Source: Cristatella mucedo (taxonomy: Eukaryota; Bryozoa; Phylactolaemata; Cristatellidae). Taken from it: DNA of 64,000 nucleotides. The position numbers and the translations under genes were made by a program. The number at the start of each line of letters is the position of its first letter. The first letter of the stretch is position 1. Location: assembly GCA_009760855.2 (NCBI GenBank), contig WPIO01000023.1, positions 2,277,001 to 2,341,000 on the forward strand. The letters run 5' to 3'. Under the pieces are notes generated by a model. It made no database searches. It was given only the letters and a program-made list of their open reading frames with translations, and was not told where the DNA came from. Below are positions 1 to 52,940 of this stretch, piece by piece.

Positions 1-734
1 TTTTTTATAATGGACATCTAGTTGAATGGATTTGTGTTCTGCTGAAACGCAAAAGCAGCACCGGCTTCACTTTAATCTGCAATCAATTACAAGCAAGTCG
101 GTGAGGTATACAATCTAGGGGTACCATCAGCACGTACGCAAAACTTGGCTGCTCTCCAAGTAAAACCAAACGAAATGACCGGTTGCCAGTTAGCCAACCC
201 ATTGTATAGGCTTCGATTTGCTGTTGCATCACTAGCAGTACAATTGGCATTTAAGCATTGCTCGATAGCATGCTCCATTGGACAGTAGTATAATCTAATG
301 ACTCAAAGTCGACCTCGTGCGAACTTAGTCACGATCTACTGTCTAGGCCGTCTTGTGTTTTTACTTTGGATTCCGAAACACAATGCTGCCTATTGCTCGC
401 TGCATGCCCCGGGCTGACCGATTTTGCATATGCCAAACGTTGTAGCTCATAAATACTCGGTCTCGACCGGTGCTACAGTCCAGCTGCGCTGGATAATGTA
501 GGAGACGAAAGCGAGCCGATCTCTCGTGGATGCCAGCCAGGGCAGAGGGGAGTGGCATCTAGCAGGACTCCCTAAGAGCCGAGTACCTCGTGCCAGAGCT
601 ACGTCTAAACATCCAAAGCGAGCTGCACAGGACAGCAGCTCTGTCCCCCTCCGTCGTTTATGCCCGTCTTCTCTCACGACGCTTCCCTCATCCCACCCAG
701 AGAATCTGCAGCGGCTCTCTCTGTCTCCTTCACA

Positions 735-800
735 GCAAATGTAAAGCGCCAAGAGAGAGATTGAGTTCTCCAGGGGCGCTTTATCAAGCGAAGCGTGCTG
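735..800 (+). repeat. Isolated L2/CR1-like LINE 3' tail
   Basis: The segment reads AGCAAATGTAAAGCGCC, a short loop, then GGGGCGCTTTATCAAG. This is the same stem-loop that ends the full LINE copy at 46360-46440. The AAAGCGCC and GGCGCTTT arms pair. Only the tail is recognisable; no RT coding remains upstream. Confidence 0.6.
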
Positions 801-1574
801 CTATCATTATTACTATCAGCAATACAACCGACTCACTCGATCTCACCTCCCAACCGACCGATTCCCTTCCAGCGAACTCGGCCAAACCCGAGGGGCGTGA
901 CACACAAGGGCCGCAGAAGGCACAACGTGCAGCACCCACACTCGCCTTCGCAGCCCGATCGGGTATCAGCACGTGCACGATCGCTTACTGCTCGCGCCGC
1001 CAGCGCCTGCCTGCCGATGCGAAGCTGCTTGCGGCTGGCTGCAGCATGGGAGCCCATTACTCGTGCGACGTTGCCACGGGCTACGGCTCGAACCGAACCT
1101 CACACGCACCACAGCGATGGACCGCGGCTCCGGCACCGGTCGCACGCAGCAGCTGCTGCAGCGAGTGCAAGGCAAGCGCTCAAGGTGAGGGCAGCTTCGG
1201 CAGCAAGCAACGGCAGCTTGGCGGGCTATGGCTTCACCCTATAAATCGTCGGCCGCTTTGAATGCCTTTGGCTGGTGATGCAAACAAATAAACGCAGCAT
1301 TTAGCCTCGTGAGTTTGGACGAGCAGGCAATCGGTTTGGCGAAACAATTTCCAGACTAGTCTCTGAACTAGCTCCAATCAAGCTGGCACACCATCGCTAG
1401 GGGTCTAGTATCATTAGATACTGCGTTCGACCATAACTATAAAATTACGAGCCGGCAACTGACTAGGAATGCGATGTACCGCTGCTTTCACTGGGGCAGG
1501 AAGGAGGACCCTTTTTCTCAGCAGAACTCCAGCCCAAACGATTATCTACGGTCAACCCATACCCACAGGAGCCG

Positions 1575-1687
<113 letters not shown>

Positions 1688-3379
1688 TGGTCATTGCTCG
1701 CGAATTCACCCGATGTGTGCCGACGTTCAAGACATCAGGAATTTAGCATCGTGTCATTACTATCATTCTGTGACCTCCGCGACCTCGAGGTAGGTGTTAG
1801 TCTGCTGGCAACTGGTTAGGATAAGACCAGGCTCCTGGTTACGATAAGACCAGGCTCCAAGCCGAGAGGCTGATTGAAAGGAAGATGCCCGACAGAATTA
1901 TCTGGGTGCGTGGGGGGGTGGATAGAGGAGGAAGTCTTCGCCAGGGCTTCCAAAATTTTGTCAGCCATGAGTCATGTCAGCCTCTGCTGAGAGCCTTGCG
2001 GTAGAAGGGGGAGGAGCCTGCTGCTTACGCGATTGGCAGCCGAGTGCTTCGGTCCAAACGTTTGAAATCCTGCCGCTAGCAAAGCTAGGTCTTAAACTAT
2101 CGCTGCCGCCACGCCGCCGAAGCAGTCTTTCTTCCCTGCGCTACCTTACGTTCTTTTACTTAGAGTGCTTAGTGCTTTATAAATCCGGCTTACTGTTTCC
2201 ACTTCGTGTATTTACCTTTTGCAATTAGGCCATTCCTCTGACGACCGCGGCCGGCCACGGTACTGGAGGGTGGTGAATCACTCAACGGTTAGCTAATCAC
2301 CCAGAAGGGGACCACGCGACCGTGTGGAACAGTCGGAGGACGGTAAGTGGGCAGCGGCAGATCAGCACATGCTCGACCGGCGCAGCAGCAGCTCAGCAGC
2401 AGCGCAGCGGCTTTCCTATTCGTGCGCGTTCTCAGGCGTTCTTTTTTGCCAGCTCGCCGGCCGCCGAACGGCAGCCTTTCCAGTGCCGCGTGAAACACGC
2501 TTCAGTGCCAGAGCTCGGGTCGGGGGGGGGGGGGGGAGGGAGGCAAGTGGATGAGCTGCTGGTCGGCAACGGCGCCGAACAGCGCTGCAGGGCGCCCAAC
2601 TCTTGCGATTTCGCGTGCCGACAAAGCTGCGCTCTCTGAGAGGCGTGAGGCCAAGCAATGCTGCGAGGCTTGTCCGAGGCCGATACGGTTTCCTGCTGCG
2701 TTCCCGGCGCGGCAGCTACAGACGTCGCTGCCGACACGCTGCCCGTCCAGAATCTGTCGGGAAGACCGAGCAGCTTCCAAAGGCAGCTCTGCTGCTCGAC
2801 TTCACATGGCCGACTGCTTAAGCTTGCTACCAGACAGCCGCCTTTTGCCTTGCCCTCTCTGAGGACGCGTATTTCCTGTCTCAACGGGATTGCACAACGA
2901 AACAAAGAAAGCGAACCAACAGAGAATGGCATGGCCTTCTTCTTTTGTAACTGGAATCCTCCCGCAGAGCACTCCTCACCTGGCTGTGGGGGGGGGTTAG
3001 GGAAAGAGAGGTGGTGGCGGCGGCGGTGGTGGTGGTGGTGCAAGACTGGCCGATAACAAGCGGTCGAGGAGAGGAGCTTGCTCAAAGAGGCTTCTCAAGA
3101 AAGCCGAGGCACGCCACCTCGCAAGACTACCACTCGCACCACCTCGCAGATAGCACCCATTGCCCCGAGGTCTACAGGACGATTTCTGCAGAGCCATCGT
3201 TCCCCTATTTACTGCTAATGGAAGTGGCAAGCGACGACTCGACACGACTCTGATAGAGCAGCGCATGTCGAGACGAGAGCCAAGCACGGTCTTCCGAATG
3301 ACAATTTCTAAAGACGAACAGAAGAACAGCAAAACAGGAAATGCCTCTCGTCGCTAAGCGACAAAAGACCTTCGACGAA

Positions 3380-3383
<4 letters not shown>

Positions 3384-3417
<34 letters not shown>

Positions 3418-3427
3418 GAGAGAGAGA
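3384..3427. repeat. (GA)n microsatellite, imperfect
   Basis: GA repeats with a few GGAGA interruptions. The tract lies within a few bases of the OTUD7 exon 4 donor on the minus strand, so the intron begins with a CT-rich tract in the sense direction. Confidence 0.95.
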
Positions 3428-3438
3428 TAGAATCTTAC

Positions 3439-18988
<15,550 letters not shown>

Positions 18989-21271
18989 TTCTGTTGTACG
19001 ACGGTCGGGCTTTACAGTTCTTCCGTACTGACTCCAGCACAGCTTCAGACTCGTGCTAGGAGACGGTGGCAAATACCACAAAACCAGTTAGCCTGCTGCA
19101 CCTCACATCCGTGATCTCTGCAAAAAAACAGCACATGTAACATCGTCAACAGATATCGCTTGGATCCGAACTCTTGCCACTCAGCTCTGAGCAATATACG
19201 AGTGGTTTCGGAGCATTAGCCTCAAGGTATATGTCGCGAGCCAGCGACCGCGATATTCCTCTTTGACAGACATACCCATGAGTTGCTGAGCACGGCACGA
19301 CTGACAAAATAACTTCGCGCTATAAGCATATCAATGGGATCTACTCAGCGCGCCTTGCGCCGAATTCCAAGAATATCGCGCCAGTCGGAAGTGTTGAGCC
19401 CCCTCCGAGCGGCAGCCTTCGAGGAGCTGTAGACTTCCACAAGCGATACCCATCGAAATCCGTAGCATATTATCTATTATGTAACACACCTACACACAGA
19501 TTCGAATGTTTCTGCCACTTACCGAGGAGAGGCGATCGGGGTTTGAGGCTAGTCACGACATCGCTCGTGGAACCAACACGGGCCAACTAGCGTTACCCAT
19601 ACACCTCGTGGAGACAGCGAGTCCTATGAGATGGCGCTTGGCCCGGATTGGTAGCGCCGGCGCAACCCGCCGCGCGCAGGGTCAGGGCGAGGGCGAGCTC
19701 GTGGGCGTGGTGATGGTACCTGGCGCGGACCCGGACAAAGTGCAACAGCATCCATGTCCCACGCTCAGCCAATACTCACCGGTGAAAGCGGAGGCTTAGA
19801 GATTCCAGCAAAGGCCTTGGAGACTTGAGTGAATTCTGCATGGTTCTCGATGTAATGGTTGGCCAAGTCGAAAGTATAGGAGTGTCCAACAACATTCAGG
19901 ACGCAATTTTCTGGACAACACTCAAAGCCTTGAACGTAATTTCTAAACATCAACTATAAGTATAATACTTAGCCATAGGTAACTCCCGAAATGTATGAGG
20001 AGTAAGAAGCGATCTCTCCGGAGAGTGTTCTTCAGTCAATCAAAGCGTTAGCGGCTTTCGAAGCTCAATCTAAAGCCTGTCATAGAATTCCTGTCTTGAA
20101 CAACGAAAAATGATAAGTGAAGCTGAATTATGAGGACAGTCGAGGTAGCATACAATAAGCAGATTGGAAAGATGGCTGGCAAAGGAATTCTCAGGTCAGC
20201 AGTAGGAAAAAAGACTTTGCGATTGCTTATGAATGTCAAGAGAGAACTTCTAAGTGTGAGCCACCAGAGCAGAAGCACCTGCCACCTACCAGTTTGCAAG
20301 TGAAACGGGTGGCAGCTGATTTTTTAATAGACCTGATATCGCAGGAAGGTAGATGCCACTATAAAATCTCAGCCGGCTACGGAGGAACTTTCTGGGCGAA
20401 AGGTGTACACAGTGGCACCAGAGTTCGATATTCCGTTGTTGTTCATTCAAGAGATTTAGTCGATTTGTAATGCTTCGTGCATTTAGGCCACCGTAGCAGT
20501 GAAAGCAAGAATGCACCTCTATAAAAACAGCATATCCTAGTGATAAGCCATGCCATGCTAGTCTGGATGCAATTATATTCCTAGTGGTTCATGTCAAGTT
20601 CCACAGAAAGAGCCAAGTTTAAAGGCTGGATCATGAATTAGCCAGCCACGATGTAGTCGAGATAAGACAATACCAACTTATCGCTCATGTACACAGGTAT
20701 ACGTGAGCGAGAAACCGCATGCCCATTGAGCAGAGCATTTGTACCATGCACCGTTTGGAGTTACCTAAGCAGCTCTTAACCGGCGTTGACCCTGATTTAT
20801 TGGATACAGAATTGCTAAATAGAGCGACGCTACTGCCCTCGGGAACGAGCAAGCTTGAGAGAGCCGTGCATGAAGGAACTGTGCCCTCCAGAGCGAGTCA
20901 GCTCGATGCCCCAGAATGGCAAGCGAGCGTGAGATGGCGATGCCTGGAACTGCGAGTTCGCCAGAGTGATGCTTAGAATAAAACACCGAAGACGCTAGAC
21001 GATGAGGGACGCCGCTGCACTGGAATGGCGAGGAGCGTGCCGGCGTGCGCCTAAGGCGGCTGGTGCGACGACAGGATGCTAAATAGGTCAGAATGGGTGT
21101 AGCCAAGGTCCGAGGAGCTATGAGGCCCGGCGATGCCGGTTCGGGACCAGCCACCTCGGCTCGAGTCGCGGACGCGTCTCGAGGTGGGCGAGCACTCGTC
21201 CATCTATCGGCGACTGCACGGCGGTCGGCGAAAAGGACCCAGAGAACCGTGCCGACCGTGGAAGTCGTCAC

Positions 21272-21330
21272 GTACTCGAGTTCGAACGCACGTACTCGAG
21301 TTCGAATGCTTGTTCTCGAGTTCGAACGCT
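21272..21330. repeat. Short tandem repeat, about 20-bp unit x 3
   Basis: Three successive copies of a unit like CGTACTCGAGTTCGAACGCA, with TTCGAA and CTCGAG palindromes inside each copy. Confidence 0.8.
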
Positions 21331-22130
21331 TGTGATCTGAACGATTGAGTGCTCATGAACCCCAGTTAGGGCGGTGAAGAACTTTCCCTGTTGGGGAATA
21401 GAACGTTCAGTGTTCTTGCTTCCGGTTAGGGGGTAGAAGTGAGGGTCGTTCCAGGTTAGGCAGTAGGTCCTCAGTAGATCGTCAATTGGGCACCCGGGAT
21501 TGCAGCAGAGGTTACGGGGAGCCTGAGCCAACGCCGTGAGTCGCGACCTTTGATTTTTGAGCTCTTTGGCTGCACTTGGCATAAGAGGAGCTGCCTCAAG
21601 TACATAAATGGCATTTTCCTGTATTAGCACTTCGTAAATAGGATCAGGTCTGTGCGTTTGCCGTATTGAGTGCATGTAAAGGGTGTCGAATTAAGACTGA
21701 CAGGCTCAGCGACATTGCCCACGTTTGAATAAAGATTTGTTAGAAATACCCTATTCTTGCCTAGTAGCTTGATCTAGCTCAGGCCAACGAGCTCTAGAAC
21801 CTTGTAATAGTGAATGAGATTGGGCCTGAAATAAGTAAACGCCGAACTTCAGCATGGCTTTCCAAAGATGCATTATGAACTATCCAGTGCATAAGCTGCT
21901 GTTACGAGCCCCGGGTAGCAGTCGGCTACTGTCTGATTATAAGCAGGAGTTTTTGACCAGATCGCACCTAACATTCCCAGTTCTCCTAAGGGAATTAACC
22001 CTGAATTCGCTCGGATTAGCCAACCACTGGAGCCCGGCAAGCCCCCAGCTGAGCAATCAGAAATGGAGGCTCTAAGGAACACTTCAGCTAGACATTGTAC
22101 GGGACGACATTATAGTGCCTCGCCCCGTCT

Positions 22131-22300
22131 GGTGAGCCGTGATGGTACAGTAGGTAAAGCAGTTTCCTTCACAGCTTTGGTCCCGAGGTTGTGGGTTCGA
22201 ATCCTGCGGTGGACGATCCTTTATTGCCGCTGCAAGCGGTGGTGATAGCCTATGAGGCTATTCTGCCGCTATAAAAAAGGCTGTTAAATCAGCTAGTATT
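22131..22300 (+). mobile_element. tRNA-derived SINE
   Basis: The head GGTGAGCCGTGATGGTACAG resembles an A-box region. A perfect B-box GGTTCGAATCC is at 22194-22204. The body runs GCGGTGGTGATAGCCTATGA and TTCTGCCGCTATAAAAAAGG to CTGTTAAATCAGCTAGTAT. The same family occurs at 61432-61605 (+), 36566-36732 (-) and 57028-57182 (-). Confidence 0.8.
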
Positions 22301-22401
22301 TTTTTAATACGGCGTCGTTCGCTCATACCACAAAGTCAGATCTGGTATGGACACAGTGCTCACAGGAACCTGTTTAACATGGTCGCTAGGATATTTTTTT
22401 A

Positions 22402-22631
22402 GTTAAATAAACAAGTTTATAGTTTTCTTTTTAGCTTAGGGCTTAGAATTTTGATTTTAGTATTTAATGGCTATATGTTTCGGCGTTAATTTCTTGTAAT
22501 TTACTGGTCAGATCTTTTGGGGGTTTGAGTTTTTAGGTTCAGAGTTTAAGTCTTAAGGTTTAGGGTTTAGTATTTAGGTATTAGAGAGAAGCTCTAATGG
22601 AAAAGGTAACTAAAAAACTTGTTTATTTAAC
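22402..22631. mobile_element. 230-bp MITE with 17-bp perfect terminal inverted repeats
   Basis: GTTAAATAAACAAGTTT at 22402-22418 is the exact reverse complement of AAACTTGTTTATTTAAC at 22615-22631. The interior is G/T-rich with several TTTAGGGTTTAG-like runs and no coding. The target duplication is unclear, so the superfamily is not assigned. Confidence 0.65.
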
Positions 22632-23175
22632 GTAAATATAAACATACCGCACCGCATGCATTTCGCTGGGGCGTGCGAAGAATAGCCAAAGTGAGTAGAG
22701 TGGCTAGTCTCTAATTAATGCTTAAATGAAGATTCTGTCTATATAGATGTGTCTAATGCGCGTACAATGATGTCACTATACCGCTGCCCGGCGTAAGCAC
22801 TTTCCCCAGTGCATTTATGCGTAAGTTTGCGACCCGTTTAAAGCGTATACAATAAGTGTTAGAGCTGGTAATTTCTACGCGCTGAAGAGAATTCTGCAGA
22901 GGCGAGTAGTAGCCCTATTCTGTTCCTTGGATAGCTATTCTCTACTAAAGATTGCACCCGAAGTCGAGTCGGTGGCGGCTGAAGACATCAGCGCAACAAC
23001 TGAGTAGGCGGCTTTGCTTCGCAAATCCCCCAACCGAGACGTTGCGAACACATTGTGTTCAGTGCCGAAATAACACTTTTTTTTTTTAATAATACAGTAG
23101 AACGTATATGGATGCCAATGAAGGTTGATTGTTTACTACGTGCATTTTTTACGTGCTCAAATCACAGCTAAAAAA

Positions 23176-48800
<25,625 letters not shown>

Positions 48801-49028
48801 TTCGCCGTTGTTTTTACGGATAATTGAGCGATGGGGTGACATAAATGTCACATCTACACATGCTATATTAGCATGGATCTCAATCTTCCGAGGAGACTAA
48901 AGATCATTCAAGAAGTATTGTAAAGACATTCACAATGTTTTCAAGTTTTATTGGTTTTTAAATTCTTTGTCTTTTTGTACACTGCCATAATTGCATATTT
49001 TTTTCACTCTACAGTAGCTTGTATTTGC

Positions 49029-49034
49029 AATAAA
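49029..49034 (+). terminator. Putative DUS4L polyadenylation signal
   Basis: AATAAA lies 229 nt after the DUS4L stop, in an AT-rich stretch. It is the nearest consensus hexamer I see downstream. Use is inferred. Confidence 0.45.
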
Positions 49035-49370
49035 TATACTTGAATGCCAATTTTCAGCATTTATTTTGAACACTTTTAAGCACATATAAAATATACTGCT
49101 CACTGCAATGCGTTCTTCGACTCCATGTTAAAGAGCGAGGTCCAATGTTTTGAAAACCCGGTTAAGCACTTGTTTTACGAGCTTTGTGCTAACATGAGAG
49201 AAATCAGTCCAGAGAGATGGATGAAAAGAGAAGTGGGGCACTGTGTCCCAGATTAGATTCGGGGTCATCAGTGGGGTACAGCGAATTACTGCAATCCATT
49301 CTAGGCGAAAATCAACGGCGCGAAGCTCAAATTGTGGGCAGTTGTTATAGGAAATGGTCATGCCGAGCTG

Positions 49371-49500
49371 ATTTTGCCCAGTGGTTAAGGTGCTCGCCCC
49401 GTCCAAGGTCTGGTCGAGGTCGTGGGCTCGAGCCCCGAGGCATATGTGAAGCGCCTGCATAGAGGCAAAGTTCTCTTAGTGTGTTACACAAATGAATTAT
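49371..49500 (+). mobile_element. tRNA-derived SINE with L2-like tail (composite)
   Basis: The head CCCAGTGGTTAAGGTGCTCG resembles a tRNA D-arm/A-box, and GTGGGCTCGAGCCCC is B-box-like. It then changes to GTGAAGCGCCTGCATAGAGG, AAAGTTCTCTTAGTGTG and ACAAATGAATTATG, which parallels the LINE tail. Confidence 0.6.
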
Positions 49501-49592
49501 GTACTTTTGTATTATAGTGAACCCACCGAATTTAATGCCTTTGGACATGGGCTTCGTCATGCAAATAGGTTGCAAAGACTTTAGCTGCAAAT

Positions 49593-49923
49593 GCAATCCA
49601 TTTGAATCCACCGAAATTCCGCGAGAAATCGGCAGCGAGATCGAAGCTCTTTCGATTGCATATTATACTACGCTATCGTTACGGTGTACCCATCCAGTTT
49701 TTGAGCCATTTCGCGAGCGTTCTCACGCAAGCCACTGTAATCGATCGTCATGGATTTCGGCATTGTTCAGGACAGCTGCTGTCGATTGCATTGGATTGTA
49801 TGAGAACGCCCGCGAGAAATGGAGCGAAATTCTTTGGGTGCACTTGAGCGATAGCTTCGTATAATATGCAATTCAAGTTGGAGCTTTTCGCAGCCAATAT
49901 CTCGTGGTGTTGTCGTGGATTGC
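49593..49923. mobile_element. Foldback (long inverted repeat) element, about 330 bp
   Basis: The left arm (49593-49748) and the reverse complement of the right arm (49783-49923) share, in order, GCAATCCA, AGCTC, TTGCATATTATAC, GCTATCG, a CACCCA-like block, CCATTTC-CGCG-GCGTTCTCA and CAATCGA. The arms are imperfect, with indels. No coding is expected; open frames through it are artefacts. Superfamily unknown. Confidence 0.6.
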
Positions 49924-50539
49924 CGTAGTAGCCAGCGTCTTTTCAGCACATTTTTGTGACAACGCGAGCGTGTAAATCTGAGATGGCATGAACTTTGGTG
50001 AGGTCAATGTATAGACTGGGAAATTCGAGCTTCGCTCTGCTGATTTTGGGTCGATTTCCGCTTAAATAGAGCGGATTTTGATAATTCGTTTCGCTCCGTA
50101 GCGCATCGAAAAAAAGTGGGTTGCTTTAATTATATCAGTGGTTTTTTCACATTCGTTCTTTTAAGATTCAGCTCTCTTGTCCAGCTTCACAACATTCGGC
50201 CTGCTAGTATCATTCCTACTCCGGATCTTTTGGCTTTCGAGCGGCACGACATTGGTCACCACTAGCAGTATCGCGAGCGTGAGGTAGAGAATCCGCTAAT
50301 GACTTTTAGCGGTACTTCACCCCCCCCCCGCTTCAAAAAAGTGGCTTCAATCTGATGGAAGGAGTACGTGCTGCCAATGGCTGCCGCTAGAATTCGGTCA
50401 TACCCCAGGACGGTTACCAGCTATGCCGTACGGGGGCAGAGACCGTTTGCCACGTGCTGAGCCTTTGCCGGCCGATGCTGCATGCAATCGTGGCCAGAGG
50501 CGTTGCAAAAGGGCGGGGGGGGGAAGATGTCCCCGGGCG

Positions 50540-50605
50540 CCAAAAAGCAAAGGAAGAGATTGAGTTTTCTGAGGGTGCTTTATCAAGTGCATTATTATTA
50601 TTTTT
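50540..50605 (+). repeat. L2-type LINE 3' tail
   Basis: CAAAGGAAGAGATTGAGTTT, GAGGGTGCTTTATCAAGTGC and ATTATTATTATTT. Upstream LINE sequence is absent; a G-run (50512-50522) precedes it. Confidence 0.5.
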
Positions 50606-51058
50606 AAATGGATTGTGCATATTTTTTAAAAACGTTTCATGTGAGAATACCAAATGGGATTTCAAGCAAGTCCTTGTTTCAATGGACTTGACTATTGCTG
50701 GCTGAGCTAGTCATGTTTACAGACTTAGACTAAGCTGTAGCTTGGCACTCTGGCGGCACACACACGACGACGCTGAAACACCGAGGGGGCTTTAACCACC
50801 GTGTATTCGGCTGGCGCTCGCAAAGCAACAAGCACACGGCCTTTCAATCCTCCGTCGGCGTTCCAACCGCCCTCTCCATCCGCTCACCTTATCCTGCCTG
50901 CCACAGGCGGGCTACGTCGTGCCAACGGCGAGCCCGGCCTGCTTTGCCGCGTTAAGACCTACCGTGAAGTGGCTGAACACCGACAAACTATTAGACCAGA
51001 CAAGCTTGGCTTAGTTAACTAGCTGTGCTACGGCAAGGCAGCAGTCACGTCTATCAAC

Positions 51059-51420
51059 TTGTCAGGTGTCCAGAAGAGAAAGCTGTCCAAAAATGATAAG
51101 GTAATTTTTGTTAACTCTGATAACCACAGCTTGAACCTGGCAGGAGTTCATGTTGCAAGTCAAGATTACGGTTGTCAGTACGTTTTTTGGAACACAACTC
51201 ACAGGCACCTACTAATTCTTTTCAAGATCAACTCTGAGGTGAGAAGAGCTGAAAAAATTTCTTCCATCACTCAATCGCGACTCTGCAATAAGGTGGTTCG
51301 CAAGAATGGAGGCTGTGGAAGCTATAATAAATTATGGCCTGAACAGCACTGTAGGTCTTTTGGAGCAATTGTCTGAGGACAAGTGGAACACTTGAAGCAA
51401 GAAGTGAAGCTGGCATTCTC
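51059..51420 (+). pseudogene. hAT-superfamily (DUF4371/ZMYM1-like) transposase fragment, frameshifted
   Basis: The first frame encodes F-V-N-S-D-N-H-S-L-N-L-A-G-V-H-V-A-S, resembling the C-x-N-H-S-L-N-L-x-G-V-H signature of DUF4371 hAT-derived proteins, then H-R-H-L-L-I-L-F-K. Around 51280-51295 the homology moves to another frame, S-A-I-R-W-F-A-R-M-E-A-V-E-A-I-I-N-Y-G, matching the S-x-T-R-W-x-A-R-x-x-A-V block that normally follows. A stop ends this frame at about 51390. It is a decayed transposase remnant; the N-terminal zinc finger and the C-terminal dimerisation region were not seen. Confidence 0.6.
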
Positions 51421-52218
51421 CTACGTCGGGTAGTCTGCAGTAGAAACGCAAGGTCACTTAGCTATGCTTCCCCCACAGCCATTTACAATAGCTACTACAA
51501 TAGCCTTAGAAAGCTAAAAATTCTGAAACCCAGGTGTTACACTAACTTGTAAAAATGGCCGCAACCATCGCATAGATCCATGGAGTCTGCTGTCACTGCA
51601 AGCTCCGTTTTCGTCGCCCAAAACTTCAGCCAGTTGTGCTACGCCCACTGATCATATTCCATCGTGTTACGTGCACCTGCGGCTTCTGCTATTGTAATTA
51701 ACGAAGCACCCTAACACTAACGTACATGCCTCACCCGTGGCCAATAGTTCAGCCACTGACTCAGCGAAGCGTCAGGCCACTAATGCATATTATATTTCTT
51801 GTCTGCTGCGGTTCATCGAACTCGCATATACGTAAGCGTTGAAAGCAATAGAGATAATCTCATCACCGCTCACGTTCGCCGGCTGTGTCTCCGTGAGACT
51901 CCACAATAACAGCCGCCGCCGGAGCCACTGTTATGCAACAATCGCTGCCGACCAAGCCTTAAGACGGAAGCAGATTCTCAATGTAGTTAGAAATTGTTAG
52001 GTCCGGTGTACCTTGAGAACCTAATACGTCGGCGGAAGTCGTCGAAGGAGAACAGCGAACCCAGTGCAGATTCTCCCCGACTAGGGCGGTAATCGCGGAT
52101 GCTAGATTCAGTGCGGCTTCCCGCGATTGGTAATAAACAGCCGCGGTGTAAGCGATTCGATCTTCGGGTATATGACTGCTCATACAAATACTCTTACACA
52201 GCAGAAAGATCCCTCATA

Positions 52219-52391
52219 CAGTCGACTCCGCTTATAAGAATACGCTCGGGCCGGCAGATGGCCATTCTTATAGGCGGAGTATTCCCATATGCGAAGTGAG
52301 ACTATAGCTAGAGTAAATCTGGGATGCGGAATGGCCATTCTTATAAGAGGAGTATTCCTATAACCAATATTATTTTAAGCGGAGTCGACTG
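52219..52391. mobile_element. 173-bp MITE with TA target duplication (pogo/Tc1-mariner type)
   Basis: CAGTCGACTCCGCTTA at 52219-52234 is inverted exactly at 52376-52391. TA flanks both ends (52217-52218 and 52392-52393). The inside holds two copies of a GGCCATTCTTATA-like block. The size, TA duplication and CAGTCGACTC terminus fit a non-autonomous Tc1/mariner-pogo element. No transposase is present. Confidence 0.88.
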
Positions 52392-52940
52392 TATAATTAG
52401 TTGAACGTCGGCTACACAGTAATAAGATCCTGCTAGACGCCCGCCAGTACTTGTAGGCTAATGCCCGACGGTGGGTGGTCTGTTTCTGCCCACACGTTAC
52501 AGCCGCCTTGGAGCAGGCAGCTGGCTGGCCAGCAAAAGGAAAGACGTGCGTAATGCGCAGTCAGTCAATTTAATAATATTAATCAGTATAATCAGTCAAT
52601 TTCGCGTGAACAAACCGGAAGTAAATATTCCCCTTCGTTTTGAAAGGTCGAGGTTGTAGTCCTGAAGGTCGAGAGCGGTACGCTTGCGTTTGGCTCTTGC
52701 TTTACGAGGTGATGAAGAGGCCATAGCGTGTCAAAGCGAGCTGCTGTGGCACTACGTCCTGTAAGTATTCTCCGCGCTAGTTTTTCTACTGTTAAATAGA
52801 TTAAATAATGTGTCTGAAATAGTAGGCTATTGCTTCTAGTCGTCCTCCTCCGCTGTGCCTGCACGTGCTCGATTACAGGACGTATGTGTACGCGTTGCAG
52901 AAGTAAAGCGATACTAGTAGGTACTACGTGTTCGCATATA

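Larger units (their letters stand above)
18989..23175. other. Divergent intergenic region between OTUD7 and DUS4L
   Basis: The two start codons point away from each other across 4.2 kb. It includes GC-rich stretches at about 19600-19760 and 20880-21330, where promoters or non-coding first exons may lie (inference). It also holds a short tandem (three CTCGAGTTCGAACGC-like units near 21275-21325), a tRNA-derived SINE (22131-22300) and a palindrome-ended MITE (22402-22631). Open frames at 19506-19799, 20765-21271 and 21268-21675 have no recognisable homology. Confidence 0.45.

Noticed and set aside
590-1261. 223-aa plus-strand frame in GC-rich DNA
   Set aside because: No domain, overlaps several other frames, and includes a LINE tail at 735-800.
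2432-3085. 217-aa minus-strand frame that could have been the next OTUD7 exon
   Set aside because: It lacks the W-G-F-H-D and later OTU motifs, overlaps open frames on the other strand, and is rich in Pro/His runs from G-rich DNA.
49499-49864. 121-aa and 81-aa plus-strand frames
   Set aside because: They run through the foldback element, whose arms are inverted repeats rather than coding sequence.
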